Shown here piece after piece: positions 33,354 to 41,342 of a stretch of DNA of 64,000 nucleotides (positions are counted from its first letter, which is position 1; the number at the start of each line of letters is the position of its first letter). The DNA comes from Akkermansia sp. Lineage in GTDB: Bacteria; Verrucomicrobiota; Verrucomicrobiia; Verrucomicrobiales; Akkermansiaceae. The stretch covers positions 1 to 64,000 of the forward strand of contig JAFSFD010000035.1 in NCBI GenBank assembly GCA_017435365.1, written 5' to 3'. The notes beneath the pieces are model-generated. The model saw nothing but the letters and a program-made list of their open reading frames with translations. It was not told where the DNA came from and did not search any database. A program made the translations under genes and the position numbers.

Positions 33354-33842
33354 TCACCGAGGCGTCGGCGCAGCGCTGCGCATTCTTCCAAGGCTTGCTG
33401 CAGCTCGGGGGGGCGTGCTGAGCCGGGGCTCGGAGTAGCCCCAGAAACGGGCTTCTTCTGTAAAGTAAGTGCGGCCTTCGGGGGAGTTGTAGAAGCCCTC
33501 GCACCAGCTGAGCATGCGACGCATGGCTGCGATACTTCCGGGTGTTTCATCTTCCAGACCGTTGCAGCGGATGGAGATGATGCACAGGATCCAGCGGACG
33601 ATGTCCTCTGTTCCCTCCGGATCGTCACTGGGGCGGGTGCGGCAGAATTCCTCCCAGGCGGGGGCGTAGTAGGCAAAGGCCACCGGCCCCATGAAAGCCA
33701 GGTCCTCCTGGAGCGATTCGTATTTCCCGGGCAGCAGCTGCTGAATCTCCTCGCGCGTTTTCCCCAGGAAGGAACGCACGGCGCTGCGCTCATCCAGAGT
33801 ATCGTAAACGTTAATGTCTTCCTTGCGAGGCAGGCGGCTCAT
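33354..33842 (-). CDS. DINV-family small protein, copy 1 (C-terminus frameshifted)
   Basis: 162 aa as read, one of three paralogs in the window (also 59225-59716 and 62798-63295). Shared landmarks: LPRKEDINVYDTLDERSAVRSFLGKTREEI, split as LPRKEDINVYDTLDER and FLGKTREEIQQLL, then AFMGPVAFAYYAPAWEEF and WCEGFYNSPEGRTYF. Function unknown. A run of seven C (33407-33413, minus strand) instead of the six in copy 3 shifts the frame. The ancestral frame (PPELQQALEECAALRRRLGET) continues to a stop near 33293. The start overlaps the upstream ATPase gene by 4 bases. Confidence 0.65.
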   Translation of the reverse strand: MSRLPRKEDINVYDTLDERSAVRSFLGKTREEIQQLLPGKYESLQEDLAFMGPVAFAYYAPAWEEFCRTRPSDDPEGTEDIVRWILCIISIRCNGLEDETPGSIAAMRRMLSWCEGFYNSPEGRTYFTEEARFWGYSEPRLSTPPRAAASLGRMRSAAPTPR

Positions 33843-35080
33843 AAGGCAGAGATGGGGAAGCCCGCCGCACCAAAGGGCATAGGGATATAGGAATCTGCGG
33901 TGCAAAAGACGATCCCGGGGCGGAGTTCGTTGCTGCCGAGTGGGATATGCTTTACCCAGCGCAGGTCATCGGTGGAAGGTGAGCTGCTGCGTTTGACTTC
34001 CATGGGGTACAGACAGCCGTTTTTCTCGAGAAGAAAATCGACTTCTGCGCCGTTTCGGTCACGGTAGTAGGTGAGCTGGGAGCGCACGCCGGCGTTGGCA
34101 AAGCTGCGCACCAGCTGCCCGTATACCCAGGTTTCGAGGATAGCGCCGGCATAGCCGCTGTTCATGAGCTGAGCGGCGTTATCCCATCCGGCCAGCCAGC
34201 AGCAAAGGCCGGTATCCATGAAGTAGAGCTTGGGAGTTTTGGCAAGCCGCTTGGTGGTATTCACGTGATAGGGTTCGAGCAATTCCACAATGCCGGAGGT
34301 CTGGAGGATGGAAATCCACGCAGCCGCGGTCTTCGGGGAGACATCAGCATCGCGAGCGAGGTCACTATAGACGAGCTGCTGGCCGGTGCGCATGGCTGCT
34401 GAGCGCATCAGCTTGACAAATGCGGAGAGGTTGCTCACTTGGGTGAGCGCCTGCACATCACGCTCCACATAGGTTTGAGTATAGGCGCTGAAATAGGCCG
34501 CTGGACTCAAGCCGGGCTGCTGAATCAGGCGGGGATAGCCGCCGCGGCAGATGCGTTCATATAACTCCCTGATACCGCAAAGGTTTTCCTTCTGAAGATT
34601 CTCTGCCGGGTGTGCCGGGTCGAAGGGCGCAATGCTCAGAGGTGCCCGCCCTGTTTCCCGCTGCGAGAGGCTGTGTAAATCTGCAATGCCGATGCGCCCG
34701 GCCAGGCTTTCGCTCACTCCCTTCATCATCACAAAGCGTTGCGAGCCGGTGAGCCAGTACATGCCCGGGTCCTGTCCGGCGGCATCTATTTTCAATTTCA
34801 TGGCTCGAAGCAGTTCGGGTGCGTATTGGATTTCATCGATGCACAGAGGGTAACCCCATTCATCCAGAAATCCGATGGGATCCTTTTTGGCGTATTCGGC
34901 GACTGTGTAGTCATCCAGCGTCACATAGCGCATGCCTTCCGGCATGATGTGTTGCAGCAGGGTGGATTTCCCGACCTGGCGAGCGCCTGTGACCAAGACG
35001 CAGGGGAAGAATTGATTCAATTCTTCCACCTTTGTGCTCATGGCTCGTTCCAGATACGTGTTTTTCTGCCCCTTTCTCAT
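33839..35080 (-). CDS. AAA_14/DUF4143 family ATPase, second copy
   Basis: 413 aa. P-loop GARQVGKSTLLQHI near residue 33, Walker B LCIDEIQ near 82, and a DUF4143 half with the EVDFLLE...MEVKRSS nuclease-like segment near 360-385. Same family as 8739-9917 but only moderately similar. The gene is translationally coupled (ATGA) to the downstream DINV-family gene. Promoter TTGACT-17-TACGAT ends 7 bases before the ATG. Function of the family is not established. Confidence 0.85.
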   Translation of the reverse strand: MRKGQKNTYLERAMSTKVEELNQFFPCVLVTGARQVGKSTLLQHIMPEGMRYVTLDDYTVAEYAKKDPIGFLDEWGYPLCIDEIQYAPELLRAMKLKIDAAGQDPGMYWLTGSQRFVMMKGVSESLAGRIGIADLHSLSQRETGRAPLSIAPFDPAHPAENLQKENLCGIRELYERICRGGYPRLIQQPGLSPAAYFSAYTQTYVERDVQALTQVSNLSAFVKLMRSAAMRTGQQLVYSDLARDADVSPKTAAAWISILQTSGIVELLEPYHVNTTKRLAKTPKLYFMDTGLCCWLAGWDNAAQLMNSGYAGAILETWVYGQLVRSFANAGVRSQLTYYRDRNGAEVDFLLEKNGCLYPMEVKRSSSPSTDDLRWVKHIPLGSNELRPGIVFCTADSYIPMPFGAAGFPISAL

Positions 35081-35087
35081 GGCTCAT

Positions 35088-35116
35088 ATCGTAATATTTT
35101 GCACGTTTTAAGTCAA
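35088..35116 (-). promoter_or_regulatory. Promoter of the second DUF4143 ATPase
   Basis: TTGACT (35116-35111), 17-nt spacer, TACGAT (35093-35088); seven bases to the ATG. Confidence 0.7.
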
Positions 35117-35119
35117 GCA

Positions 35120-35162
35120 AATTCCCGCGAATCAGGAATCATATTCCCGAATCGCGGGAATT
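35120..35162. repeat. Palindrome next to the second ATPase promoter
   Basis: AATTCCCGCGA at 35120-35130 and TCGCGGGAATT at 35152-35162, 11-bp perfect arms. It begins 4 bp upstream of the -35 box, comparable in position to the 41-bp palindrome of the first ATPase gene. Confidence 0.75.
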
Positions 35163-35195
35163 AAACCTTCATGTATTATACGCAATTGTGGAGAA

Positions 35196-35308
35196 AAATT
35201 GATGTTTGTCGTTGTCGGGGCACGGGACTTCAGTCCCGAAATAACGGTGTTTCCAATCGGGACTGAAGTCCCGTGCTCCGACAGAGTTCCCCCACAAATT
35301 CCAATTTA
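35196..35308. repeat. Family-1 palindromic repeat, copy C
   Basis: Central hairpin 35214-35282, identical to copies A and B except one base (GGTGTTTCC), with ACAAATTCCAATTT at the right end. The bases after it (ATCGCGCAC) are shared with copy E. Confidence 0.85.
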
Positions 35309-35331
35309 TCGCGCACTTCACCATACCATCA

Positions 35332-35364
35332 AATCCCCCGCTAGCCTTGCAGCTGCGGGGGATT
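35332..35364 (-). terminator. Hairpin after the lipoprotein gene
   Basis: AATCCCCCGC / GCGGGGGATT with a 13-nt loop just beyond the lipoprotein stop; no strong T run follows on the minus strand. Confidence 0.5.
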
Positions 35365-35387
35365 CTCACAACATTTATGCGCGCTCT

Positions 35388-35879
35388 TTACTGGGCCTGC
35401 TGAGCAGCTTTGCGCTGCTGCAGCCAGTTCTGAATCGCCTGGCCAGTCTGAGTTTTAGGCTGGTAGGGCTGGGTGGCGGCGGCCGGCGTGGTCGTGACCG
35501 GGGCGCTCGGCAGGGTCTGGGCGGTGGTGCCGGTGCTGGTGGCACCATTGAGCAGATTCTGCAGCTTGCTCACCAGCGAGCTGCCCACGGATTCCTTGAG
35601 ACAATCGCGGTAAAGCTTGCTGGTGCGCCAGTTATCGAAGGTGAACCGGGCGCTCTCCGGCAGGCAGTTTTCGCTCTTGAGCACGCGGTAGCGGGTGTAG
35701 CCGCGGGTGAAGTAGTCGTACTCAGCATCGCAGCCGTAGTACTTCATATCGGTGAGCTCACTGCTGTCCATGGCGGTGGCCAGCGTGGGGGTGAGCAGTT
35801 CCTTGCGGGTCACGGTCTTCACGGCGCAGGAGCTGAGCCCCAGCGCCAGCAGCATGATGGCAGGTATCAGTTTCTTCAT
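35388..35879 (-). CDS. Small lipoprotein of unknown function
   Basis: 163 aa with a lipoprotein signal: KKLIPAIMLLALG then lipobox LSSC, Cys18. The mature part has a conserved-looking core (MKYYGCDAEYDYFTRGYTRYRV) with two further cysteines, and a low-complexity Thr/Pro/Gln tail. Probably anchored in an envelope membrane. It lies 9 bases after the Gate-domain gene, so likely cotranscribed. Confidence 0.75.
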   Translation of the reverse strand: MKKLIPAIMLLALGLSSCAVKTVTRKELLTPTLATAMDSSELTDMKYYGCDAEYDYFTRGYTRYRVLKSENCLPESARFTFDNWRTSKLYRDCLKESVGSSLVSKLQNLLNGATSTGTTAQTLPSAPVTTTPAAATQPYQPKTQTGQAIQNWLQQRKAAQQAQ

Positions 35880-35888
35880 AAGGGGGTA

Positions 35889-37034
35889 TTAAATCAGAGT
35901 GTAAAGAACAAAGGTCCAGTGAGCCACGATAGCGGCACAGAGGCCGCCGATGGTGTGCGCCCAGATGGCCTTGGAAGTGAGGTGACGGTAGCCCAGGGTA
36001 TCAAGCATGGCGGTGTGGGTGCTCAGGTAGCCGCTCCAGCACATGCCGATGGCGGTGAACACGGCGATGGCATTGCCATCCACCCAGCCGGCCTGAATGA
36101 AGTTGGGCACCAGGCCCAGAGCCGCACCCACGGCACCCAGCGCCGTAATCGGGAAGGCGATAAGGTGCGGGTCCTGGAAGCCGAAGAGCCATTCGAACAC
36201 GATGCCGCACTTGGCACCAATCCAGGGCAGCAGCTCCACGCCTTCATAAGCGGCACCGGTGAAGTTACCCCCGGCGGCGGGGCCGAAGGTGAGCAGCATC
36301 ACCAGCGTAGAAATAATCAACACACCGGGAATGATGGCGATACCCACATCCACACCGGTGCGACCGCCATCCAGCAGGGAATCCAGAATACGCTGGAAAA
36401 GCGGCTTGGTGTATTCCTCCACCTTGGCCTCTGCCAGCTCGGCGGGTTCGCAGGCATCCTCGATGGCGAACTCAGGCATCTTCTTCAGAATGAAACGCTG
36501 CATGAGGCGCGTAGAAACGATGCAGCCGCAGACCGCCCCGAACAGCCCGATGAAGGGAGCCGCATAGAAGCCCTGCCCCACCATGAACACAATGACCAGC
36601 AGGCCCATACCGAAAGCCGTGCCGAAGTTCGTAAGCGAAATGAACTGGTACTTCTTGAAATAAGAGCTGAAACGCTTATCCTGTGCCAGGGCAATGATGG
36701 CCGGATTATCGGAAAGGAAGGTGAGCACCGCACCCAGCGAAGCCACACCGGGCAGATTGAACAACGGCTTCATGAGCGGACGCAGCAGCTTTTCCAGCAG
36801 GCTCACCACGCCGAACTCCACAAACAGACGGCCGAGAGCACCGGTAATCACGCAGATAGCCATGAGGTAAAACACCGTGTTGAGCAGCAGGTCGTGCGCC
36901 GTGCGCATGATGGTGTTCAGCATCTGCGGCGTGCCCATCTGCGAAGCAATGTAGGCAAAAATGCCGAATACAACCACCAGGCAGATGATACCCTGGGGAA
37001 TGAAACTGTTGATTTTTCTGAGCGTTTCTTTCAT
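35889..37034 (-). CDS. Nucleoside-recognition (Gate) domain membrane protein
   Basis: A 381-aa integral membrane protein with about ten hydrophobic segments and two Gate-like regions (around residues 45-180, and 215-375). The SDNPAIIALAQDKRFSSYF motif near residue 110 is typical of SpmA/YjiH-like Gate proteins. The family is thought to move nucleoside-like or other small solutes, but substrates are largely unknown. Promoter TTGCGC-17-TATAAG lies inside a 16-bp palindrome just upstream. Confidence 0.75.
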   Translation of the reverse strand: MKETLRKINSFIPQGIICLVVVFGIFAYIASQMGTPQMLNTIMRTAHDLLLNTVFYLMAICVITGALGRLFVEFGVVSLLEKLLRPLMKPLFNLPGVASLGAVLTFLSDNPAIIALAQDKRFSSYFKKYQFISLTNFGTAFGMGLLVIVFMVGQGFYAAPFIGLFGAVCGCIVSTRLMQRFILKKMPEFAIEDACEPAELAEAKVEEYTKPLFQRILDSLLDGGRTGVDVGIAIIPGVLIISTLVMLLTFGPAAGGNFTGAAYEGVELLPWIGAKCGIVFEWLFGFQDPHLIAFPITALGAVGAALGLVPNFIQAGWVDGNAIAVFTAIGMCWSGYLSTHTAMLDTLGYRHLTSKAIWAHTIGGLCAAIVAHWTFVLYTLI

Positions 37035-37035
37035 A

Positions 37036-37076
37036 ATGATATAAGCCCCGGTTTATTGCGCCGGGGCTTATATCAT
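37036..37076 (-). promoter_or_regulatory. 16-bp-arm palindrome over the promoter of the Gate-domain gene
   Basis: Arms ATGATATAAGCCCCGG (37036-37051) and its perfect complement (37061-37076), 9-nt loop, ending one base from the ATG. The -10 TATAAG (37072-37067) is in the distal arm, with -35 TTGCGC at 37095-37090 (17-nt spacer). Transcription would begin near 37060, so the mRNA holds only one arm; a DNA operator is more likely than an RNA hairpin. Confidence 0.6.
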
Positions 37077-37177
37077 ATCTAACCGTTCTGCGCAAGCGTA
37101 ATCAGTGGCACATTTGTGTCTTATATCCATATCACGCCAACGCGATGTCTGCAAGACTGGTGGAAACCGGAGCGTCC

Positions 37178-38203
37178 TCAAGGTTCTCGGGAGAACTCAC
37201 GTTCTAAATCTTCCACACTGGGCAGCGAGCTTTTCCATTCTGGCGCAAGCGCAGATTCAAGTTCATATCTGGAAATGCCGATGGGGCGATTAGCATCACG
37301 CAACGCATATTCCGCCACCACTCGGTTCTTATTCTTACAAAGGAGCAAACCTATGGTGGGAGCATCCTGAGCAGAGCACATTTGAGCATCAACCGCAGCG
37401 ATGTAGAACCCCAGCTGCCCAAGATGTTCGGGTTTGAAATCCGTTGTCTTCAGCTCAACCACCACGTAGCAATGTAATTTGGTGTGGTAGAACAACAAAT
37501 CTATATAGAAATCCTCGCCGCCCACTTCCAAATGCACCTGCTTACCGACAAAAGCAAAACCCGTGCCCAGTTCCAGCAGAAAGTCCGATAAGCGGGAAAC
37601 CAATGCCTGCTCCAGCTCGCGCTCCCGTACATGGGCAGAAAGCGATAAAAACTCCAGCTTGTATGGGTCCTTTAGCGTTTCGCATGCCAGATCCGACTGT
37701 GGATGCGGCAAAGTGACCGCAAAGTTATTCTGTGCAGCCCCGATGCGCAGAGCCGTCCCCATCTCAATGTGGTGCACCAGCACATTGCGGGACCAGCCAT
37801 GTTGCACTGTCAACTCGGCATATTGCAAGCGCTCCCGGCTGGTGTTGAGCTTTGTCTGGAGAGTCAGCAGATGGTACCATGTCAATTGGTCAAGCGGTGC
37901 TTGACTTATTTCTTCCTGAGTCCAGGATTCTGCAAGCATACGCATATATTTGAGGTTCGTCACGGAAAAGCCCTTCATGTCGGGGAATTCCCGTTTCAAA
38001 TCTGCTGACAGCCGATGAATGATTTTGCTTCCCCACCCCTGTTCTCTAACCCGTTTCGAAATGTCTGCACCAATACTCCAATACAACTTCACCAGCTCAT
38101 GATTGACGGCCAAAGCCGCGCGTTGCTGAGCTGAACGTATCTGCTGTTTGAGAGAGATAAGCCACTCATTGTATTCTGAGTGGCTGAATTCTATTTCGGT
38201 CAT
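37178..38203 (-). CDS. DUF1016/YhcG-type PD-(D/E)XK nuclease family protein
   Basis: 341 aa from ATG 38203. The N-terminal DUF1016 domain (YWSIGADISKRVREQGWGSKII) is followed by the nuclease-like core DFYIDLLFYHTKLHCYVVVELK, where D and ExK supply the PD-(D/E)XK ligands (residues about 240-262). Homologs occur alone or beside restriction systems. Here it stands alone, 21 bases after speA. The larger open frame upstream is a shadow of speA. Confidence 0.85.
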   Translation of the reverse strand: MTEIEFSHSEYNEWLISLKQQIRSAQQRAALAVNHELVKLYWSIGADISKRVREQGWGSKIIHRLSADLKREFPDMKGFSVTNLKYMRMLAESWTQEEISQAPLDQLTWYHLLTLQTKLNTSRERLQYAELTVQHGWSRNVLVHHIEMGTALRIGAAQNNFAVTLPHPQSDLACETLKDPYKLEFLSLSAHVRERELEQALVSRLSDFLLELGTGFAFVGKQVHLEVGGEDFYIDLLFYHTKLHCYVVVELKTTDFKPEHLGQLGFYIAAVDAQMCSAQDAPTIGLLLCKNKNRVVAEYALRDANRPIGISRYELESALAPEWKSSLPSVEDLEREFSREP

Positions 38204-38223
38204 AAGGGTAGTTATTTCTATGG

Positions 38224-40161
38224 TTACAGCTCGTAGTATGTATACCCGCTCAGGCCGTTGCGGTAGGCTTCGAGGGCATCGCGGCGCTGGCGGGGGGTGA
38301 TGAGGCCGTGCTCCACGCCGCGCTCCGCGAGGGCGCGGAACTTCGCCACCAGGTCCTTGGCATCGTATTTCACATAGGAGAGTACATCGGCCACGCTGTC
38401 GCCCTCTTCCTCGTGGGTGAAGACGGGGCGGCCATTTTCCAGATGCACGCTCACCACATTCGTATCGCCCAGCAGGTTGTGCAGGTCGCCCAGCGTCTCC
38501 TGGTAGGCGCCCACCATGAAGATGGCCACGTAGTAGTTCTCCTTGGGGTCCACCTCGTGCAGCGGCAGGGACTTGGCTACGTCCTCGCGGTCGATGAAGT
38601 GGTCCACCTTGCCATCGCAGTCGCAGGTGATATCCACCAGCACGGTGCGCTGGGTGGGGCGCTCGTCCAGGCGCTGGATGGGCATGACCGGGAAGAGCTG
38701 GTCGATGGCCCAGGAATCCGGCAGGCTCTGGAACACGGAGAAGTTCGAGTAGTAGTAGTCCACCATGTTGTCGGACACTTCCTTCAGGTCCTCGGGGATT
38801 TCGCTCATTTCGCCGATGCGGCGGGAGATGAGGCCCATGATGTGCCAGTAGATGGCCTCGCCCACGCCGCGCTCGCGCAGGGTGGCATTGCCGTGGTAGA
38901 ACATGGCGCGCAGCTGGTCGCGGTAGTAGATGGCATCGTTGTAGCACTCCTGGATATTCTTGCGGGTGAGCATGCGGTGCGTCTCATCCAGCGCGAGCAG
39001 GATATCATTCGCATTCTCCGGCAGGGCGGGCGGCTGGGCCTCGCTGCCGGGGGCGCTGGTCACATCCAGCACGTTGAACACCAGCACCGCGTGGTAAGCC
39101 GACACCGCGCGGCCGGATTCCGTCACCAGCGTGGGATGCTCCACCCCGTGCTTGGTGCAGAGCTCGCCCACCACTTCCACGATGTCGCGGGCGTACTCCT
39201 CGATGGAGTAGTTACAGGATGAATGGAAGTTGGTCTTGGAGCCATCATAGTCCACGGCCAGGCCACCGCCCATATCAAGCGTGCCCATGGGGGCGCCCTC
39301 CTTCACGAGGTCGATGTAAATGCGGCAGGCCTCGGTCAGGCCGCCGCGAATCACGGTCACATTGGAAATCTGGCTGCCCTGGTGGTAGTGCAGCGCCTTC
39401 AGGCAATGCAGCTTGCCGGCGGCCTTCAACGCATCCACCACATCGATGACCTGGGCGGCATTCAGCCCGAACACCGACTTATCGCCGGCAGATTCACTCC
39501 AGTGGCCGGAGCCCTTGGACGCCAGACGCACGCGAACACCCAGGTTCGGCTCCACGCCCAGCGCCTCCGCACGGCGCAGAATGGCCGGCAGCTCGTTGGG
39601 CATCTCCAGAATCAGGCAGATTTTCATCCCCATGCGCATGCCCATGAGCGCGAGGTCGATGAACTCATCATCCTTGTACCCGTTGCACATGAGGAAGGAC
39701 TCCGCATCGCGCATATAGGCCATGGCGGCAATCAGCTCCGGCTTGGAGCCGGCCTCAAGCCCGTAGTGGTATTTCTGGCCGTGGGCCACCACCTCCTCCA
39801 CCACCATGCGCTGCTGGTTCACCTTGATGGGATACACCCCGCGGTACTTGCCCGTGTACCCGGCGGCCTTGATAGCCTTGGAAAAGCTCTTGTTCAACTC
39901 ATCGATGCGGGCATGCAGCAAGTCGCGGAAACGCAGCAGCACCGGCACATTCGTGCCGCGCTCCTCCAGCCCCTTCATGATTTCCGGCAGGCTCACCTCC
40001 TTGGTGCTGCCGTCCGTATCCACCAGGTGCACATTCACCTCGCCCGCTCGCGACACGCTGAAGTAATCATTACTCCAGTTATCGACCCCGTACAGTTCGG
40101 CAGAATCGGCGGCTGTCCAGTTGCGGACCTTGCGTTTGATGGATTTTTTGCGTGCGGGCAT
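38224..40161 (-). CDS. speA: Biosynthetic arginine decarboxylase
   Basis: 645 aa, usual for SpeA. The PLP-binding lysine is in GVYPIKVNQQR (near residue 109), followed by GLEAGSKPELIAA and the substrate-binding HYHQGSQISN and DMGGGLAVDYDGS. The C-terminal ITCDCDGKVD carries the active-site cysteine. It makes agmatine from arginine in polyamine synthesis. Promoter TTGACA-17-TATAAC gives a leader of about 22 nt. Confidence 0.95.
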   Translation of the reverse strand: MPARKKSIKRKVRNWTAADSAELYGVDNWSNDYFSVSRAGEVNVHLVDTDGSTKEVSLPEIMKGLEERGTNVPVLLRFRDLLHARIDELNKSFSKAIKAAGYTGKYRGVYPIKVNQQRMVVEEVVAHGQKYHYGLEAGSKPELIAAMAYMRDAESFLMCNGYKDDEFIDLALMGMRMGMKICLILEMPNELPAILRRAEALGVEPNLGVRVRLASKGSGHWSESAGDKSVFGLNAAQVIDVVDALKAAGKLHCLKALHYHQGSQISNVTVIRGGLTEACRIYIDLVKEGAPMGTLDMGGGLAVDYDGSKTNFHSSCNYSIEEYARDIVEVVGELCTKHGVEHPTLVTESGRAVSAYHAVLVFNVLDVTSAPGSEAQPPALPENANDILLALDETHRMLTRKNIQECYNDAIYYRDQLRAMFYHGNATLRERGVGEAIYWHIMGLISRRIGEMSEIPEDLKEVSDNMVDYYYSNFSVFQSLPDSWAIDQLFPVMPIQRLDERPTQRTVLVDITCDCDGKVDHFIDREDVAKSLPLHEVDPKENYYVAIFMVGAYQETLGDLHNLLGDTNVVSVHLENGRPVFTHEEEGDSVADVLSYVKYDAKDLVAKFRALAERGVEHGLITPRQRRDALEAYRNGLSGYTYYEL

Positions 40162-40190
40162 AGTGCTGATGTGCTTGAACGTGTTCGCGC

Positions 40191-40219
40191 GTTATATACT
40201 ACCCCGCCCCGCTTGTCAA
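40191..40219 (-). promoter_or_regulatory. Promoter of speA
   Basis: TTGACA (40219-40214), 17-nt spacer, TATAAC (40196-40191). Confidence 0.75.
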
Positions 40220-40313
40220 TCCGTATCTTCTCTGCGGGCACACATTAACCCCTCATCTTCTTCCCGTTTTGGTGCCCGAATTCAAAAAAAATTGCCAAAA
40301 TGTGAAATTTGCA

Positions 40314-40342
40314 TTGCCAAGAACCAAAAAATCGTGTAGACT
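40314..40342 (+). promoter_or_regulatory. Promoter and leader of rplS
   Basis: TTGCCA (40314-40319), 17-nt spacer, TAGACT (40337-40342). The leader of about 55 nt holds a small hairpin GAGCC-GGGA-GGCTC near 40355-40368 and a strong Shine-Dalgarno AGAAGGAGA at about 40390-40398, in contrast to most genes here. Confidence 0.7.
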
Positions 40343-40403
40343 GTCGCACCCACCCGAGCCGGGAGGCTCACTGAACATTTACAAATTACAAGAAGGAGAC
40401 AAG

Positions 40404-40748
40404 ATGAACATTCTCGACACTATCGGAAAAGAGCAGATGAAGGACGACGTGACGCCCTTCAACGTTGGCGACACCGTGAAGGTGCACTGCCGCGTGATTG
40501 AAGGTGGCAAGGAACGCGTGCAGATCTTCCAGGGCATCGTCATTGCCAAGCGTGGCGCCGGCATCAACGAGGCTTTCACCGTTCGCAAGATTGCCTACGG
40601 CGAAGGCGTGGAACGCTCCTTCCCCATCCACACCCCCAAGATTGCCAAGATTGAGGTTGTGACCCGCGGTAAGGTTCGCCGCGCCAAGCTCCACTACCTC
40701 CGCGACCGCGTGGGTAAGGAAGCCGTCACCGTGAAGACCATCCGCTAA
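40404..40748 (+). CDS. rplS: 50S ribosomal protein L19
   Basis: 114 aa, standard bL19: [25 protein letters not shown], read here as [13 protein letters not shown] then [11 protein letters not shown], and the end [17 protein letters not shown]. It sits at the 30S-50S interface. The start is fixed by a good Shine-Dalgarno 6 bases upstream. It is monocistronic, without the usual rpsP-rimM-trmD neighbours, and ends at a strong terminator. Confidence 0.97.
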   Translation: MNILDTIGKEQMKDDVTPFNVGDTVKVHCRVIEGGKERVQIFQGIVIAKRGAGINEAFTVRKIAYGEGVERSFPIHTPKIAKIEVVTRGKVRRAKLHYLRDRVGKEAVTVKTIR

Positions 40749-40780
40749 TCCCGGATTCCTCACCAAGCATTTTCATGACT

Positions 40781-40814
40781 CAGGCCATTCCTCACGGAAT
40801 GGCCTGGTTCTTTT
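40781..40814 (+). terminator. Terminator of rplS
   Basis: 11-bp stem CAGGCCATTCC / GGAATGGCCTG with a 4-nt loop, followed by GTTCTTTT. Bases 40815-40938 hold no gene that can be supported. Confidence 0.85.
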
Positions 40815-40938
40815 CTGTGTGCGGATAACGCTGCATCCGGCTTGCACCTTCTTCCCGCCCTCACGCCCCCTTCATTTCGTATCCGATACCTTTTGTAGCC
40901 TTTTCGCTATTTTTGTCGATATATTTTTGAATTTTTTA

Positions 40939-40966
40939 TTGACTTTTATACTTTTTCTGCTACATT
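40939..40966 (+). promoter_or_regulatory. Promoter of the graspetide precursor gene
   Basis: TTGACT (40939-40944), 16-nt spacer, TACATT (40961-40966) in a T-rich tract. The leader of about 69 nt includes CCCGA...TCGGG and TCTCTCTATCGAGA pairings. Confidence 0.65.
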
Positions 40967-41041
40967 AAAGGCAGCCCGACTACATAAACATCTCTCTATC
41001 GAGACAAAAATCGGGATAACCTAATCACCAAATATAGAACT

Positions 41042-41269
41042 ATGACCATTACATCTCTTACTATTGCAACGCTCAGCCCCTTCATGGTGGCCGATGCCCA
41101 GGACAAGGCCGTGGCTCCGGAAGCTACCACCTCCTATGTGTACAACTGGGAATCCCAGACGGCCACCGAAGGTGTGGGCGAAGGCGAGTTCGAGGCAGGC
41201 CAGACCATCCGTGGCAGCCAGTCCTATGTCGGTCCAACCTTGACCATCGATGACTGGTATCTGGCCTGA
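41042..41269 (+). CDS. Putative graspetide (omega-ester-containing peptide) precursor
   Basis: 75 aa, own promoter, own terminator, directly before an ATP-grasp peptide ligase. The leader (residues 1-28) holds LSPFMV at 11-16, reminiscent of the PFFxRFL leader motif of microviridin precursors. The rest is rich in Thr/Ser and Glu/Asp, ending SQSYVGPTLTIDDWYLA. Thr66, Thr68, Ser59 and Ser61 could form esters with Asp70, Asp71 or upstream Glu residues. The precursor call is inferred from position, size and composition; the core and ring pattern are unknown. Confidence 0.7.
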   Translation: MTITSLTIATLSPFMVADAQDKAVAPEATTSYVYNWESQTATEGVGEGEFEAGQTIRGSQSYVGPTLTIDDWYLA

Positions 41270-41293
41270 TACTTCACATCCTAATTTCACCAG

Positions 41294-41328
41294 GGCAGCG
41301 CCGTTTCTGCAAACAGCGCTGCCTTTTT
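41294..41328 (+). terminator. Terminator/attenuator between precursor and ligase
   Basis: GGCAGCGC / GCGCTGCC stem with an inner GTTT/AAAC pairing, followed by TTTTT. Such a partial terminator would give excess precursor mRNA over ligase mRNA. Confidence 0.75.
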
Positions 41329-41342
41329 CATCCGGACTACCT

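Noticed and set aside
35199..37082. A 627-codon plus-strand frame over the lipoprotein and Gate-domain genes
   Set aside because: Antisense to two well-supported genes; begins in a family-1 repeat.
38204..38947. N-terminal 248-codon extension of the DUF1016 nuclease frame
   Set aside because: It overlaps speA in the same strand and another frame; homology to DUF1016 begins at ATG 38203.
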